A stretch of DNA of 64,000 nucleotides, taken from Pinus tabuliformis (lineage: Eukaryota > Streptophyta > Pinopsida > Pinales > Pinaceae). The first letter of the stretch is position 1. Each line of letters starts with the position of its first letter. The stretch lies in contig CM062820.1 in NCBI GenBank assembly GCA_031772625.1, forward strand, positions 315,426,783 through 315,490,782, in the 5' to 3' direction. A program made the position numbers and the translations under genes. Below the pieces are notes generated by a model. The model searched no databases, was not told the origin of the DNA, and saw only the letters and a list, made by a program, of their open reading frames with translations. Below, one piece after another: positions 34,177-45,549 of this stretch.

Positions 34177-36622
34177 TTCGGAGGGATATGACTGAAACCC
34201 AGGGGGCATGCGTCCTCGTCTGCTTCGGTAGGAAAACTTCGGGTATAGGATAGGTTTCCGCGGGAGAATATGACTAGTCTGTACCCCGTCCGTCGGTGGA
34301 AGAGGGGTTATTCTAGAATAAGATTCTCTTGTCAAAGTTATGTGAGTTGGCGAACGTCGTCGCTCACCTTTGTTTATCTCGGTAGACATCGCCGAAGAAG
34401 TGTTTTGTTTGCACCGCGAATAGAGCAATCTTTGGGTAACCTGTAAGAGGTAGGCCTCTCCTGATAGAACAAATGTTTTGTCTGCAAATTGAGGGGTAAC
34501 CTTGAAACCATATTTTATACCTGGGGGCATGCAAACCTTTTGGAGTGCAAGCGAAGGGCGACTATTTATTTTTTAAATTTTTAGGTCCTCCCTTTAAACC
34601 CGTAGGCTAACCCTTTAAACTCGTAGGATTAGTCGTCACCTAACTTGCATAAAGAAAGGATGTGGGGCAAAAATCTAAAAGTTGCCGTTTTTATATGAGA
34701 CATTCTTATCATATGACTGGATTAATCGAGCAGTTTTAGCACATAGTTCAAGCTCGTTAAAAAATAAACATAAGACATGAGCAAATGTTTCCACCCGCGT
34801 TTAAGCTCGTTAAAAAATGAACTATTCCCCAGTAAATAACCACCGTGAATGAAGCATTTCAGCCATTAAAGCCTTGGTCGTGTTTGCACCGTCACCTCCA
34901 CTTTTCCATTGGCCGATCATTCACCTCCATTTGATTGTTTACCCATTTTGAGGAACAGCTGCGAAGAGTGATTTCACTAGCCATCATTGTGACACTGCCG
35001 TGATTGGAAAATTCCAAACCTTACCTGGAATCAGCTGCTACCCATTTTATCACTCGTTCCTCAAAAGATGAGTCTTCTTTAAGCTCTTTTCAACTGACTC
35101 GTAAAATATGAAAAGATTGCCAAGTTTTGGCCTTCCAGCTCGTTAAAGCGACAGGAAGTGCTATCCCTCCTCTAGATTTTAATCTTTTTGGACCTGAGGG
35201 ATTATTGCACAAAAAGATCGAGCGCTTGTTTTGTTCGGCTCGTTAAAACTATCGAAAAGTCATCCTTTCTGTATTGTTTTATACTTTTTCGGACTTAAGG
35301 GATTAGATGACGAAAAAGGAATTTCGGAGTTACCTTTACGTACCTTTTCAGACTCTCTAAAAATGAAAAGGACCGAGTTATCTTTGTCGTTAGACTCGTT
35401 AAAAAGATTAATAGCGACAAACTTGTCTTTAGACGAGAACGAGTTTCACTATCGCTAAGCTCATTAAAACATAGCGATGGGTTTGCCCGAAGGGAAAATT
35501 ATAGAACAAACATATGTTATCCTCCTCAAGCTTGACAAAAATAAAGAGGTACTGGTCAGCAATGACTGGGGAAAAATTGGGAAGAAAACTCAAAGAATCT
35601 TTATTGGTAGCAAGTCGCTCTTGAACATGACACTTCCACTCCGTGCCCAAGTCGGGTTGGGTTGTTTCATTCACCGGTCACATCACCATGGTCACGCCAT
35701 ACCATCCACATTTGGGGTAAATGCTACCAATCCATCACATTAAGTGTCGCCGACATGTTCAAGAGAAGTCATCCAGAGAAGTCACCTGTGTCCCATCCAC
35801 TACCATACATTATACTTCATTCTTTCATGACCGCCATCCTGAACCATATATCATCAGATCGTTTTCACTGCCATCAAAATCATTTGCTCTGTTCCGTGTC
35901 ATTGATGTGGGATTCATTGAGGCCCTCCTTTGACGGATCGCTTCTTGTCGACATCAGCTCATTATCCAAGAAGTTGATCTAGGAACACCCCATTCAGTAC
36001 TTTGAAGCTTGCATGCCTCAATGGCAAGTTTCTCACTTCCGACGACAGGTATACATCAATGACCTTCGACCGAAAGATTTTGCGTGGTGTTCGACGCCAA
36101 GTCCTCTATTCACACCACGTGAATTGTACTGCAGTACCTTGAGGGTCATTATCATTATCGGTGATTCCTCTCGCGCTTGTTAACAGTTTACATCATTGAC
36201 TGGTAATCAAGCGATGTCTTTCCATGTTCGACTTCAAAACATTTCTCACATGGATCGACTTGTACTTCGAGTGAAGATCGGACGAGATTGAAGACCCCGG
36301 ATCTAGTTTCATCCATCCGGGCTGCGATATATATTCAGGAAAATAAAGACATTGAAATGTACAGCATTGCAGCACAGATAATCATCCTACCAAAAGGATG
36401 ATGACTCTATCAGAATCATCAGTCTACCATCAGACGATTGTCTATCCTATGTACATGAAAATAAATTTATAAAGCTGAGCATGGGAATGCCCGCCTCAGC
36501 TAGATCATGAAAACAGTATGAAGATAATGTATTGTATTGTATCTTATTACAGGTCTCCTCCCAGCATTGAAAGAACTTCGGATCCTCCTAATAAAGCATT
36601 TCACCCGATAAACGACCTCATA
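34177..36622 (+). other. E3 3' untranslated region with stem-loop array
   Basis: 2.4 kb of non-coding sequence. Between 34740 and 35480 the words CTCGTTAAAA or GACTC-TAAAA recur about ten times, mostly as loops of short hairpins (listed separately). About 36120-36340 is shared with the E2 3' region. ORFs here are short and overlap the hairpins, so I do not call them genes. Confidence 0.6.
35086..35478. repeat. Stem-loop array in E3 3' UTR
   Basis: Arms: 35086-35092/35109-35115 (CTTTTCA/TGAAAAG), 35132-35136/35154-35158 (CTTCC/GGAAG), 35343-35350/35364-35371 (CCTTTTCA/TGAAAAGG), 35383-35389/35415-35421 (TTTGTCG/CGACAAA) and 35451-35457/35472-35478 (ATCGCTA/TAGCGAT). Loops carry GACTCGTAAAA, AGCTCGTTAAAG, GACTCTCTAAAAA, GACTCGTTAAAAA and AGCTCATTAAAA. 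Two further hairpins (near 35174 and 35286) share a different loop beginning GACCTGAGGGATTA or GACTTAAGGGATTA. Confidence 0.7.
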
Positions 36623-36636
36623 CTTTAGGGGGCAAC
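36623..36636 (+). other. E3 polypurine tract
   Basis: CTTTAGGGGGCAAC directly before the 3' LTR. Nearly the same in E2. Confidence 0.8.
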
Positions 36637-37677
36637 TGTTATAGACATTTTTGTGCCTTACAGCTCTAAGCATGAAATGTCCATAAACCAAGGGCTCCTA
36701 AGTCCCTAAAAGTGTTGTTCTAACTCCTAAAGGAACAAGGTCAACAAATTACAGCTTCTCCCAGAAGTTCTCCACCAGAAACTGCTCAGAATCAGTCAAA
36801 TCAGGATCATTTCAGCTGCTCCACTAGCCAAGTGCGTTGCATAGCACCCAGGTCCACTAGCTAGGTGTGTTGCAACGCACCTAAATGCACTACCAGGGTG
36901 CGTTGAGCAGGAAATGACAAGTGGCAAAGTCATTCCACGAGGTGGAGAGACAATGGAAGCTTCCAGAATCTTCTCCAATGACACTTGCCTCACTGAATTC
37001 GACCAAGGATGAGTAAGAGGCTCTCAGTCTCCAAGTGGAAGCAAGAACTGACAGAGAGAAGACACTAGTCAAATCATAAGCTGACTCATACTCCTTGCAT
37101 ACATCTATATATGGATCCCTCATCCCAGAGATCCAGAGGCTAGAATTTTGTACATTGCAGAGAATTGATGTTGGTTTTGAGATAGATATCAGAGTATTGG
37201 GTGATTTATGCTTTGTTGGAGGTGAAGAGGGGCTTCTTTGCTGGGAGGTTGATGCTGGATCAGGAATCATCGGTTGTAACTCCTCCTAGATCTTCTTATT
37301 ATATCAATAAAACTATTTGAGTTTCTCCTACATGCTTGTGTATCATTGATGTTTGTTACATTTGTATGTTTAGCTTAAATCTGATCCTAAGCTTTTTATG
37401 AATATAAACCCATGTCTTTGTATAGTTTCCTTCTTCTATGATCTTGCAGGTATTTGGTGAAGCTGGGCAAGTAAGGGAGCAGGTAGCTGGAAGCTGTCAA
37501 AGAGGAGAGAGATTGGATCAAAGGACTAGCGCAAGACACAGGTTGGTTCATCCTATTTCTCTTTGTTTATAGTTCATAAAGAAGAATACAAAATTAGTTT
37601 TCTCTGTTTGTTTCTAAGGTCATTGTCACACCTTAGTGGGATAGGGTCGTTCTGAATAGACACTTTTCCCATTAACA
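36637..37677 (+). repeat. E3 3' LTR
   Basis: 1041 bp, about 15 differences from the 5' copy. The U3 palindrome is at 36863-36882. Confidence 0.92.
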
Positions 37678-37682
37678 CATGT
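37678..37682. repeat. E3 target-site duplication, right copy (CATGT)
   Basis: Identical to 29829-29833. Confidence 0.9.
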
Positions 37683-38710
37683 TGTGCAAGTAAAAATTAG
37701 CCATTTCGGCCCTATACTCTAGTGTACTTTATTCATAAAGATCAATAAACTACATGTAGTTTTGAAATGGGATGGTTTCCCTTTGTGTTAGTTTTTTAAT
37801 CTGAAGTTGAAGCCATTTTTCTTTGCGGTAAAAAGCATAGAATTTAGCTAGAATCCTACACTGGATGGCCTCCAAGGAGAGGTTGGCCATATATGCTAGT
37901 TGGTTTTCCCTTTTATAAAGCTGTCCTCTCAAGTCGATCTCTCATTTTTGCTTCTCTGACCCTTGGTGTAGGGGAATCTTCAATCTCAATAGGGATTTTT
38001 GTTGATATTTGTGGCTTCCCTTGTTTGATTCTTATGCTCTTTCTTGTTCTAAAATATACAGGGGTTTTCCTCCTTCTTTTCACTTTTTTCTTGACTGGGG
38101 TGCTGAGAGAAGTGAAGGCAGCTGTTGCCTCCCTCTCAGGGGCCTCTGGAGACACCCTAGGTGACTCCTCCTCGTGTTCTTCCCCTTCTGTTTCAATGCC
38201 TTCTTCCTTTCTATTTTTCTTATCTTCCTCCTCTTGTTGTTCTTTCTTATCTCCATCAATTTCTTCCTTCGTTTCCTCCTTTGTTCCAGCATCATCCTCC
38301 TTCTCTTCTCCTTCATCATGTCCCCCTATATTAGTTTCTTCTTCATCCATCTCATCCCCATCTAGCTCTGTATCTTCTTCTTTTTGTTTTTCCGCCTCCT
38401 CACGGACAGAAGGACTAACATCATAGGTGAGGGTTTTGATGTCATCCTCTGTTGGTAAGTCTATGAAGACTAACCATGTTATAGGGATCCAGAGGTTTTG
38501 GAGGGCATCTTCAATGAGGATCCTGATCAACCCATGGTGAGAGAATTGTTGGGAATTCCCTTCCTTTACTATGTTGCTAGATTCTATGAGTGATTGCATC
38601 AAGAAATAGGGTATGCCGAGTCTTTGGTGAACTGGTGTTTCTACCCGAAATCTTAATTCTTCAAGCATCCTAAAATGGTAGCCATAAACAACACTGTATC
38701 TATGGAATGG
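37683..38710 (-). pseudogene. H2 extra ORF, N-terminal and middle part
   Basis: The open frame 38668-37913 and, after a frame change, 37932-37683 (with TAG and TAA stops) belong to one ORF that continues at 29828. IPYFLMQSLIESSNIVKEG and HHGLIRILIEDALQN match the E5 ORF3 stretches LPYFLLRSLTKMSSTIQKN and HHGFIRILIEDQLKN, so these are homologous. A very acidic Glu/Asp-rich middle (38170-38420) and a Lys/Arg-rich block (TPVKKKVKRRRKTPVYFRTR) follow. The homologous part at the N-terminus is shorter than in E5. Function unknown; it takes the position of env-like ORFs in Athila elements, but I see no membrane segment. Confidence 0.65.
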
Positions 38711-40169
38711 CAGATGAGGTTACGGGGTTAGGTGAATGAGGTGGACAGTGATGAATGAGGGTGGTGGATGATGTGGAGGAGATGAGATGGAGTGGAGTGA
38801 TTAGGGTGGCCTGCTGCGGGGGTAGGGAGTGTACAGGATGTTCATCAAGCTTGAACCCCCCCGCAGCAATCTCAGGCCGTAGATCTTGGTCAACCACCTT
38901 GATGTCCATTGTGGGGGTTGAGCCTGAGTTATAACTCGTTCCTCCCACGCAGAGCACTTTATCTGCCTCTCGAACCCACACTTACTTTTGTGCTATCACT
39001 CGAACTTTAATATGGGTTGGGGCCCCACCTTACATCGGATTTGAATGCCATCAAAAATAAATCATTATTTTTGGACTCTTGCATTCTCTTTTGATTTTAA
39101 AAATAATTTCCTTTTTGCCATCTGACTATCAACTTTGTCGAAGGTGGCCAAGTTAACTGGCCACCTTTTCAATTATAAACCAACTACCTCGTAACCTTTA
39201 CAACTTTTGATCAAATTATGAATATCATTGAGTGAGTGGGATAATTACCTATGTTCTCGATGCCATGCTGCAGTTGTCAAAGATCAGATGTGCTATGTTG
39301 TTTATTTGCTGCATGGTCATTCTTCTTCCTCCTCTGTTGTCTATGACTGAAGAACTGATGATGTTGCTGCTCTAGAGCTCCTAGATCATCCTGGTCAAGA
39401 CCTGTAGCTGATGATTGATATTCTATGGGATAGGTTGCTACAGTATTTCCTATAGGATGTCCTATAGCTGCTTCTCCCTTAAAAAAATTTAATCATGTTA
39501 CTGGCTCGGGCTGTGAGTATGTTGCAATGAATGACTGTGTGTGTAGCAAGGGAATAACTAGCAGAAACTGATCTCTTGTTTTTTTGAATGGTGAGTGTAG
39601 GGATGATGGTGATGGACAAGGTGAGTGGTTAGATCATGTCTAGAATGAATTTTTGGGACCTAACCAACCTACCATTCACCCTCGTATTACTTCTTGTAGG
39701 TGAAACAGGGGATCTTGTAGGAAACACAATCTTCACCTAAATTGAACCAATGGAGTGGAAAACAATAGAAATGATCGAGTGATGCATGGTAAGGAGTGGA
39801 GGAGATGTATATGTGTGAGGCAAGGTTACCTTTCGATCCTCCTTTTTCTTTTCTTGAGATCCTCCTTTTTCTTTTCTTGATTGTCTCTCTCGTCCACCTG
39901 TAAATAACAATTACATCTTTTTATCTCTTTTTTTTTTCTTTTTTCTTTTTTTTGTTTGAAAAACACCTAGGCTTCCTCATAGAGGTTTTCACCCTAGATG
40001 TTTTCCCAGGTCGCCTCAAGGAAGGTTTTCACCTAGGGATCTTCTTATTCTTCTTTCTATTTTTTCTCATCCTTGGGCCGCCTCACGAGGTTTTCAACCC
40101 AATTATGGGAATCAGGTGCCTCATGGAGGTTTTCACCTAAGTCCTTATTATTTTTTTTATCTCTTCTTT
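38711..40169 (-). other. H2 spacer between pol and extra ORF
   Basis: Non-coding. It holds a 10-bp inverted repeat GCTGCGGGGG (38813-38822) / CCCCCGCAGC (38858-38867). A doubled CGATCCTCCTTTTTCTTTTCTTGA-type unit lies at 39835-39880, and a pyrimidine tract (purine on the element strand) at 39925-39953. Four diverged copies of a GCCTCATGGAGGTTTTCACC-type word lie at 39970-40140. The inverted repeat uses the same CCGCAGC core as the clusters in E5. Confidence 0.55.
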
Positions 40170-41037
40170 TTAGTGACCTGATGAGGGAGGAGCTGGAACT
40201 TGCTCCACCATCATCACTATTTTATTGATGTTGTTAATGAACTCTTGCTTTGATAAAGGCCTCTTGTACATTTTCAATCGGTGTCCATTAACAAGCAATG
40301 GAATGGCTTCTTCATCTATAGTTCTAATTTGCACTAAACCATTATCATGGCATCTTTCCACCACATAAGGTCTGAGCCATCTTGTCCTTAGCTTGCCCTT
40401 GGATTCTTTATACCTAGAATCATATAACAATGCCCAATCGCCCTCTTGAAATTGCTTCTCCTTAATATGTCTATCATGCCAGATCTTCCTCTGAAGTTGA
40501 ACTATCTCTGTATGTAGGAGGGCCTGCATTCTGAATTCATCCAAGCCATTCAAATGGAACAATCTTTCTTTTTGTGCATTACTGAGATCCAAATCTAGTT
40601 GTGCTGCCATCCTCAATGTGTTATATTCAAACTCAATGGATAGCAAAGCCTTTTTCACATAGACCAGCTCATAGGGTGTAAATCTAGTGGTTGTCTTCCA
40701 TGTTGTATTATAGGCCTAGGTGGCCTCAACTAGTCTCTCTGCCCAATCCTTCCTGTTGCTGCTTACTACGTTGGTTAAGATGCTCTCCAGTACCCTGTTG
40801 GTCACCTCCACTTGCCCATTAGCCTATGGATGATAAGGAGTGGAGGTCCTATTCTTGATTTTGTGATGGTTGAGAAGCCATTCAATCATGTTGGAGGTAA
40901 ATTGGCTGCCTTGGTCTGTGACTAGCTCTCTACGGTACCCAAATTTCTAGAATACATTCTCCCTTAAGGACTTAACCACCTTCTCTTATATTGCTACCTT
41001 AATCACCTTGGTTTCAGTCCACTTAGTCAAATAATTA
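40170..41037 (-). pseudogene. pol: H2 integrase core and C-terminal part
   Basis: The minus-strand reading from 41037 contains ELVTDQGSQFTSNM (about 40920) and TPYHP-ANGQVEVTNRVLE (about 40840-40790), then an open stretch 40658-40170. In that stretch RKIWHDRHIKEKQFQEGDWA and LLVNGHRLKMYKRPLSKQEF closely match the E5 integrase C-terminus. There are several stops in the core. The first catalytic Asp region and everything upstream is missing at the 41037 break. Confidence 0.8.
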
Positions 41038-41039
41038 GT

Positions 41040-43320
41040 GCACACAATAATGCATTGTTTTTACTTTGAAGGTGCAAAGGAGGATAACAATAAAACCACA
41101 TTCATGACCGAATGGGGGTACTATGACTACCATGTCATGCCCTTTAGACTAAAGAATGCATCAGAAGCGCTTTCTAGGATTGTAATTGCTTCCTTTTGGG
41201 ACTATATTCACATATTTCTGGAAGTGTACATGGATGACTGAACAGTTATAGTTTATGAAAAATGTACTCCAGTTTTCTTCGAGGGATGTTTGACCGCTGC
41301 AAGCAGCTGCAAATATCCTTGAATCTAAAGAAGTTAATTTTTATTGTCCCCTTTGGAACAAGGTTGCATTAATCTTGAATATGCCTCCACCAACAAGTGT
41401 TAAGAAGATGAGATCAACTCTGGGCCACATAGGTTACTACCGGAAGTTCATCCACAACTATGATTCGATCACAGCACCATTGGAGAAGTTGTTGAAGAAA
41501 TCTAAAAGGTTTTCATGATTTGATGAATGTGAAGTTACCTTAAATGTGCTAAAGGAGAAGCTAGCTAGTGCGTTAATATTGGTTTATCGAGATTGGAACA
41601 AGCAATTTCATGTCCATATCAATGCATCAGGAATTACTTTGGGAGTTTTTTTGGCTCAGCCTAGAGACTGTAATCTTAATCACCCAATCTACTTTTCCAG
41701 TAGAACAATTTCCACAACGAAAAAGACATATACCACAACCGAGTGTGAAGCTATCATAATGGTGTACTTCCTACATAAGTTACGGCACTGCCTTCTATGA
41801 GGTTTGTTCAAGTTTTTTACTGACCACTCCACTCTGAAGTACCTAGTGAATAAGTATGTTCTTGAATGAAGGATCTATAGATGGATCTTATTGTTCCAGA
41901 AGTTACCATTTGACGTAATTGTGAAGACAGGAAGGATGAATGTGGGTCCTAATCATCTTTCCCGGCTAGAGTTGGGCAAAGGTGGGGAATCAATAGATGA
42001 CCCACTGTCATATGTTGACCAATTTTAGGTTGAGGCCACACCGGACTACTTAGAAGATATTTCATTATTCCTAACAACAAGGAGATGTGTAGAGGAGAAT
42101 ATAGCAACACAACAATGGCACATGGTAGTTCGAGCTGCAGATTACTAACTATTTATAGGGAAGTTATACAAGACGGGTCTTGATCAAATACTGCAACGAT
42201 GTGTCCTCGATCATGAGAATCAATATGTACTATGATAATTCCATTTAGGAGTTGTAGGTGGACACGTGGGTAGGAAAGATACTAGGAGAAAAGTTTTGTA
42301 GGAAAGACTCTAGTGTCCCACACTCTTCCATGATGCAAATGAGTAAGCGAATAAATGTGGTTTTTTCCAAAGGGTGGGACAGTCATCACACCAGGATTAA
42401 CTCCTTTTGAAATTTGTACGAGCACTCTAGGAATTTGAGAAATGGGCTGTAGAATTTGTGGGGCCCATTAATTGACTAGCGTGACACTCCCATGCTAGGT
42501 ACATTATCACTGAAACAAGTTACCTTATCAGATGGGTTGAAGCTACACTAGTTAAAGTTTGCACTACATACATAACCACCAGGTTCATCTTTAAAAATAT
42601 TATATCTCGTATTAGATACCCCCAAAGCCTCGCAAGTGAATAGGGGACCCACTTTATTAATGAGACAGTCGCCACACTACTACAAATCTTCATGATTCAG
42701 AACCACAAGAGAAACCCATACCACCCACAAGTAAACGACCTTGTAGAATATTTTAATAAAATATTAGTGAAAGGCCTCACCAAGATATGATTTTCCAACT
42801 AAGACGACTAGGATGAAAGGGTACTAGCTACTTTATGGGCCTACCATACAATTGTCAAGTGCCTAATCAAATATCCACAATTCTAGCTTGTTTATGGCCG
42901 AGAAGTTGTAGTACCTATCGATTTCATTAATCCCAACCTTTTCATAGCACAAGCTACTCACATGTCAGTGGATAAATTGATTGCAAAGTGGTTGGATGAG
43001 CTCTATGAATTGGACAAAGACTGATTTCTGGAAGATTTTACTAAACTATATAAAAGGAGAGGCAAAAACCTTGGCATAACTGGCACATAAAAGATAATTC
43101 TTTTCCAATCAGGGAACAAGTTCTCTCATACGACAGTAAGTTTCTAAAACATCCTGGAAAGTTTCAAATGGATTGGTTAGGACCATTCATTGTTGTGTAA
43201 GTGCAAGAATCTGGAGCAGTCAAACTTGCGCAACTGGATGGAGTCCTATTTCCTGGTTGGGTGAACAGCGCATGCATAAATCCCTTCCATGGACCAACAA
43301 TTTCTTCATCAAATTGATGT
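41040..43320 (+). pseudogene. pol: H3 pol remnant (RT, RNase H, integrase)
   Basis: RT begins at KTTFMTEWGYYDYHVMPFRL (41094), with the catalytic box YMDD at 41230. RNase H traces appear at 41600-41860 (IGASG-like block, TTTECEAIIMVYFLHKLRH, TDHSTLKYL). Integrase traces run at 42400-43280 with many stops and shifts, ending with a stretch close to that of H1 (PFHGPT versus PYTGSP). RT resembles H1 (MPFRLKNAS / MPFGLKNAA, FLEVYMDD / FLEVYFDD), so H1 and H3 are probably the same or sister families. Very decayed. Confidence 0.75.
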
Positions 43321-44007
43321 GATCTCTGAAAGGGGTTCATAGTTAGGTTTAGGTAGAGTCAGTCATTTAAAGTTGTTGTCAAGTTACTTATTTTAGTTGC
43401 ATAAATTATTTCAGTTGTGTGAGTCATTTCAGTTGTGCCAGTCATTTTAGTTGTGAAATTCAGGTTAGTTATCACAACTATGTTAGTCACTAATAATGTT
43501 ACCTCAATTAGGTCTATTAGCTATTATAGTGCCACCCTCCGCAACTAATTTTTGTCAAGGAATCACACGTGGAAATTGACTTATCCACAATAATTAGTAA
43601 TAATTCCCTATGTCATTTCAAATTTGGATTAAATATCTCCCATAATATCCCTAACATGATTTGGTTATCATATTTTTAAATTTTTCCATCATTTGATAAT
43701 AATTAACCATCTTGATAATCTGCCTTTTCAATTTTCACCTCATCCGAGGCAGGTCCAGGTCACAATCACCGTTAATGCTAGGATTTGAATTTGAGTATAG
43801 AAAATTTCCCTACTAATTAGTTAAACGGTATAATAAAAAGTGTCATGTAAAGTCTTTCTATTTAGTTTGCATGCCAATGTTAAGTTCTTCAGTGTCAAAG
43901 CGTAGGTGGTCAAATTACTCAGTTTGGCTTCTGTGTCGAATTCCTCCAGTCTCCAGGAAAAATTCAAACCGCATGTGTTTGTTTTGTAGAGTAGTTGAAA
44001 TGTAGGC
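43321..44007 (+). other. H3 region between pol and downstream ORF
   Basis: AT-rich. A short diverged repeat of TTTCAGTTGTGTGAGTCA-type words occupies about 43360-43470. No gene seen. Confidence 0.4.
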
Positions 44008-44481
44008 ATGACCAAAGTCTCCAAAATCTCTATTCCCACCCCTCCATTGGACTTTAGAGTCACCAATATTGAGAATCTCTATGGAAAATATGAGAAGGCC
44101 ATGCTCATAGGTAACGACCTATCATATTATTGCCATTTCCCCACACTCAAGCATGAATTTTTTGCATATGTACTAATAAAACCAGATGGCATCCATTCAA
44201 CTAGAATCAAAGAGGATTTTAGAGGAATACATAGGTCCACATTGTTGAACTTGTGAATTCTACTAGTGTTCATCACCTTAGGGGTAGAAATGCAGTGTAC
44301 TAAATTCCTCATCAACCAACTGCATGGAAGGTCTCTCTTTCTAGAAAAAGAATACCCCATATGTGTTAATGATATTCAACAATTGACAGGATTATCCGCT
44401 GAAGGGGATGCAATTTCATCTGGGTTCCAGACTACCTCGACGCGTGGAAATAAGACAAATGACAACAATTATGAGACTCGG
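44008..44481 (+). pseudogene. H3 downstream ORF, N-terminal part, cut by E4
   Basis: One frame with a single TGA at 44254-44256. The protein includes IPTPPLDFRVTNIENLYGKY, later CTKFLINQLHGRSLFLEKEY and then VNDIQQLTGLSAEGDAIS. The last part resembles the E5 ORF3 stretch around ENSIATATSLPQVGD and the E2 antisense protein around EDIYFLTGLPKRGE. This suggests the same kind of accessory protein. The E4 5' LTR starts at 44482 inside the frame, and the rest must lie beyond the window end. Confidence 0.5.
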
Positions 44482-45528
44482 TGTTATAGACATATTTTGG
44501 CACTACAACCCCAATCACATATGTCCATAAAAAAAGGGCTTTGAAACCCCTAAAACTGTTATTTCATTCCCTAAAGGATCAAGGTCAACTGATTACATCA
44601 TTTCCCAGAAGTTCTCCCTGAAAAACTGCTCAGAACTGGTCAAAACTGGACCATACAGACTGCTCCATGTTGAGGGTGCGATGCATCTCACCTGTTACAC
44701 ACATGGGGTGCAATGCATACTGAAAAGCCCTTCTATAGGGTATGATGAGCGAGAGTAAACAAATGGCATAGGTATTTTGCTAGGCAGAAACTCAAGGAAT
44801 CTTCTAGAAACTGCTCATATGACACTTGCCTCTCTGAATTCGCCCAAGGATGAGTAAGAGATCATGAAATCTCCAAGTGGAACCAAAAACTATCAGTGAA
44901 ATGACACTAATCAAAATCCCAAAAGCTAACTCACTGTCCTGCAAACATATATATATGGATCCCTCATCCTAGAGATCCAAAGGCTAGAATTTTGTAATTT
45001 GTAAGGAAGTGTTGTTGGTTTCTCTTTGAAGACATTGTATTGTTGGGTGATCTTGCTTTTTATGAGGTGAAGAGGGCTTTCATGCTGGGAGGATGATGCC
45101 GAATCAGACAGCTTGGTTGTAATCCTCTCTTCTAGTACTTCTATCAATAAAGCTATTTGAGTTTTCCTCCATATACTTGTGTATCTTTGAATCTTGTATT
45201 TGTATATGCATTTGTATGGTTAATGTACATCCGATCCTACATTGTTTATGGTTATAGATCTCTATGATTTGATGGTATTTTGTTTCTTTGACTCTACAGG
45301 TGTTCTGTGAAGCGGGACAAGTGAGAAAGGAGTGGCAAAAGCTTTATCAAAGGAGAGAGGAAACAAGCAAGGAGACTAGTGAAACACTGAGGTTGGTACT
45401 CTCTGCTTCTCTCTCATCTATCTCTCATAAAGGAAAACATAATTAACTTTAGTTTGTTTGTTTCTAAGATAGCTACTCGTCTTAGTGGGACCAGTAGCTC
45501 TGAATGGACACTAGCTTTCCCGATAACA
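44482..45528 (+). repeat. E4 5' LTR
   Basis: 1047 bp, TGTTATAGAC to GATAACA. TATA run lies at 44948-44956 and AATAAA at 45146-45151. The U3 word cluster at 44675-44718 contains GGTGCGATGCATCTCACC, an imperfect 18-base palindrome, and GGGGTGCAATGCATAC. Confidence 0.9.
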
Positions 45529-45531
45529 AAA

Positions 45532-45549
45532 TGGCGACTCCACTGGGGA
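45532..45549 (+). other. E4 primer-binding site
   Basis: TGGCGACTCCACTGGGGA, same class as E3. Confidence 0.85.

Larger units (their letters stand above)
29834..37677 (+). mobile_element. E3: full-length non-autonomous Tat relative encoding gag tail and protease only
   Basis: 7,844 bp with two 1041-bp LTRs, PBS, polypurine tract and a perfect 5-bp TSD. The only coding region is one 522-codon ORF with zinc knuckles and a protease. RT, RNase H and integrase are absent and no decayed trace of them is visible. The class is comparable to TR-GAG-type elements, though here the capsid domain is absent and a protease is kept. LTRs differ by about 15 substitutions (1.4 percent), so insertion was recent. 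Its protease, PBS and 3' UTR match E2, so Tat proteins would be needed to move it. Confidence 0.9.
37683..41037 (-). mobile_element. H2: old Athila-like element, 5' part of what remains
   Basis: Contains the integrase end of pol, a pol-ORF3 spacer and the N-terminal part of the extra ORF, all minus strand and in the same order as in E5. It is cut at about 41037, where an unrelated plus-strand pol (H3) begins. Confidence 0.75.
41040..44481 (+). mobile_element. H3: decayed Ty3/gypsy element with downstream ORF
   Basis: Plus-strand pol remnant followed by AT-rich sequence and an ORF that is cut by the E4 LTR at 44482. The 5' part is missing at a head-to-head junction with H2 near 41037. Confidence 0.7.

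Noticed and set aside
37893-38426. Ser-rich plus-strand ORF of 177 codons
   Set aside because: Exact antisense of the acidic H2 ORF; the Ser/Phe richness follows from Glu/Lys codons on the other strand.
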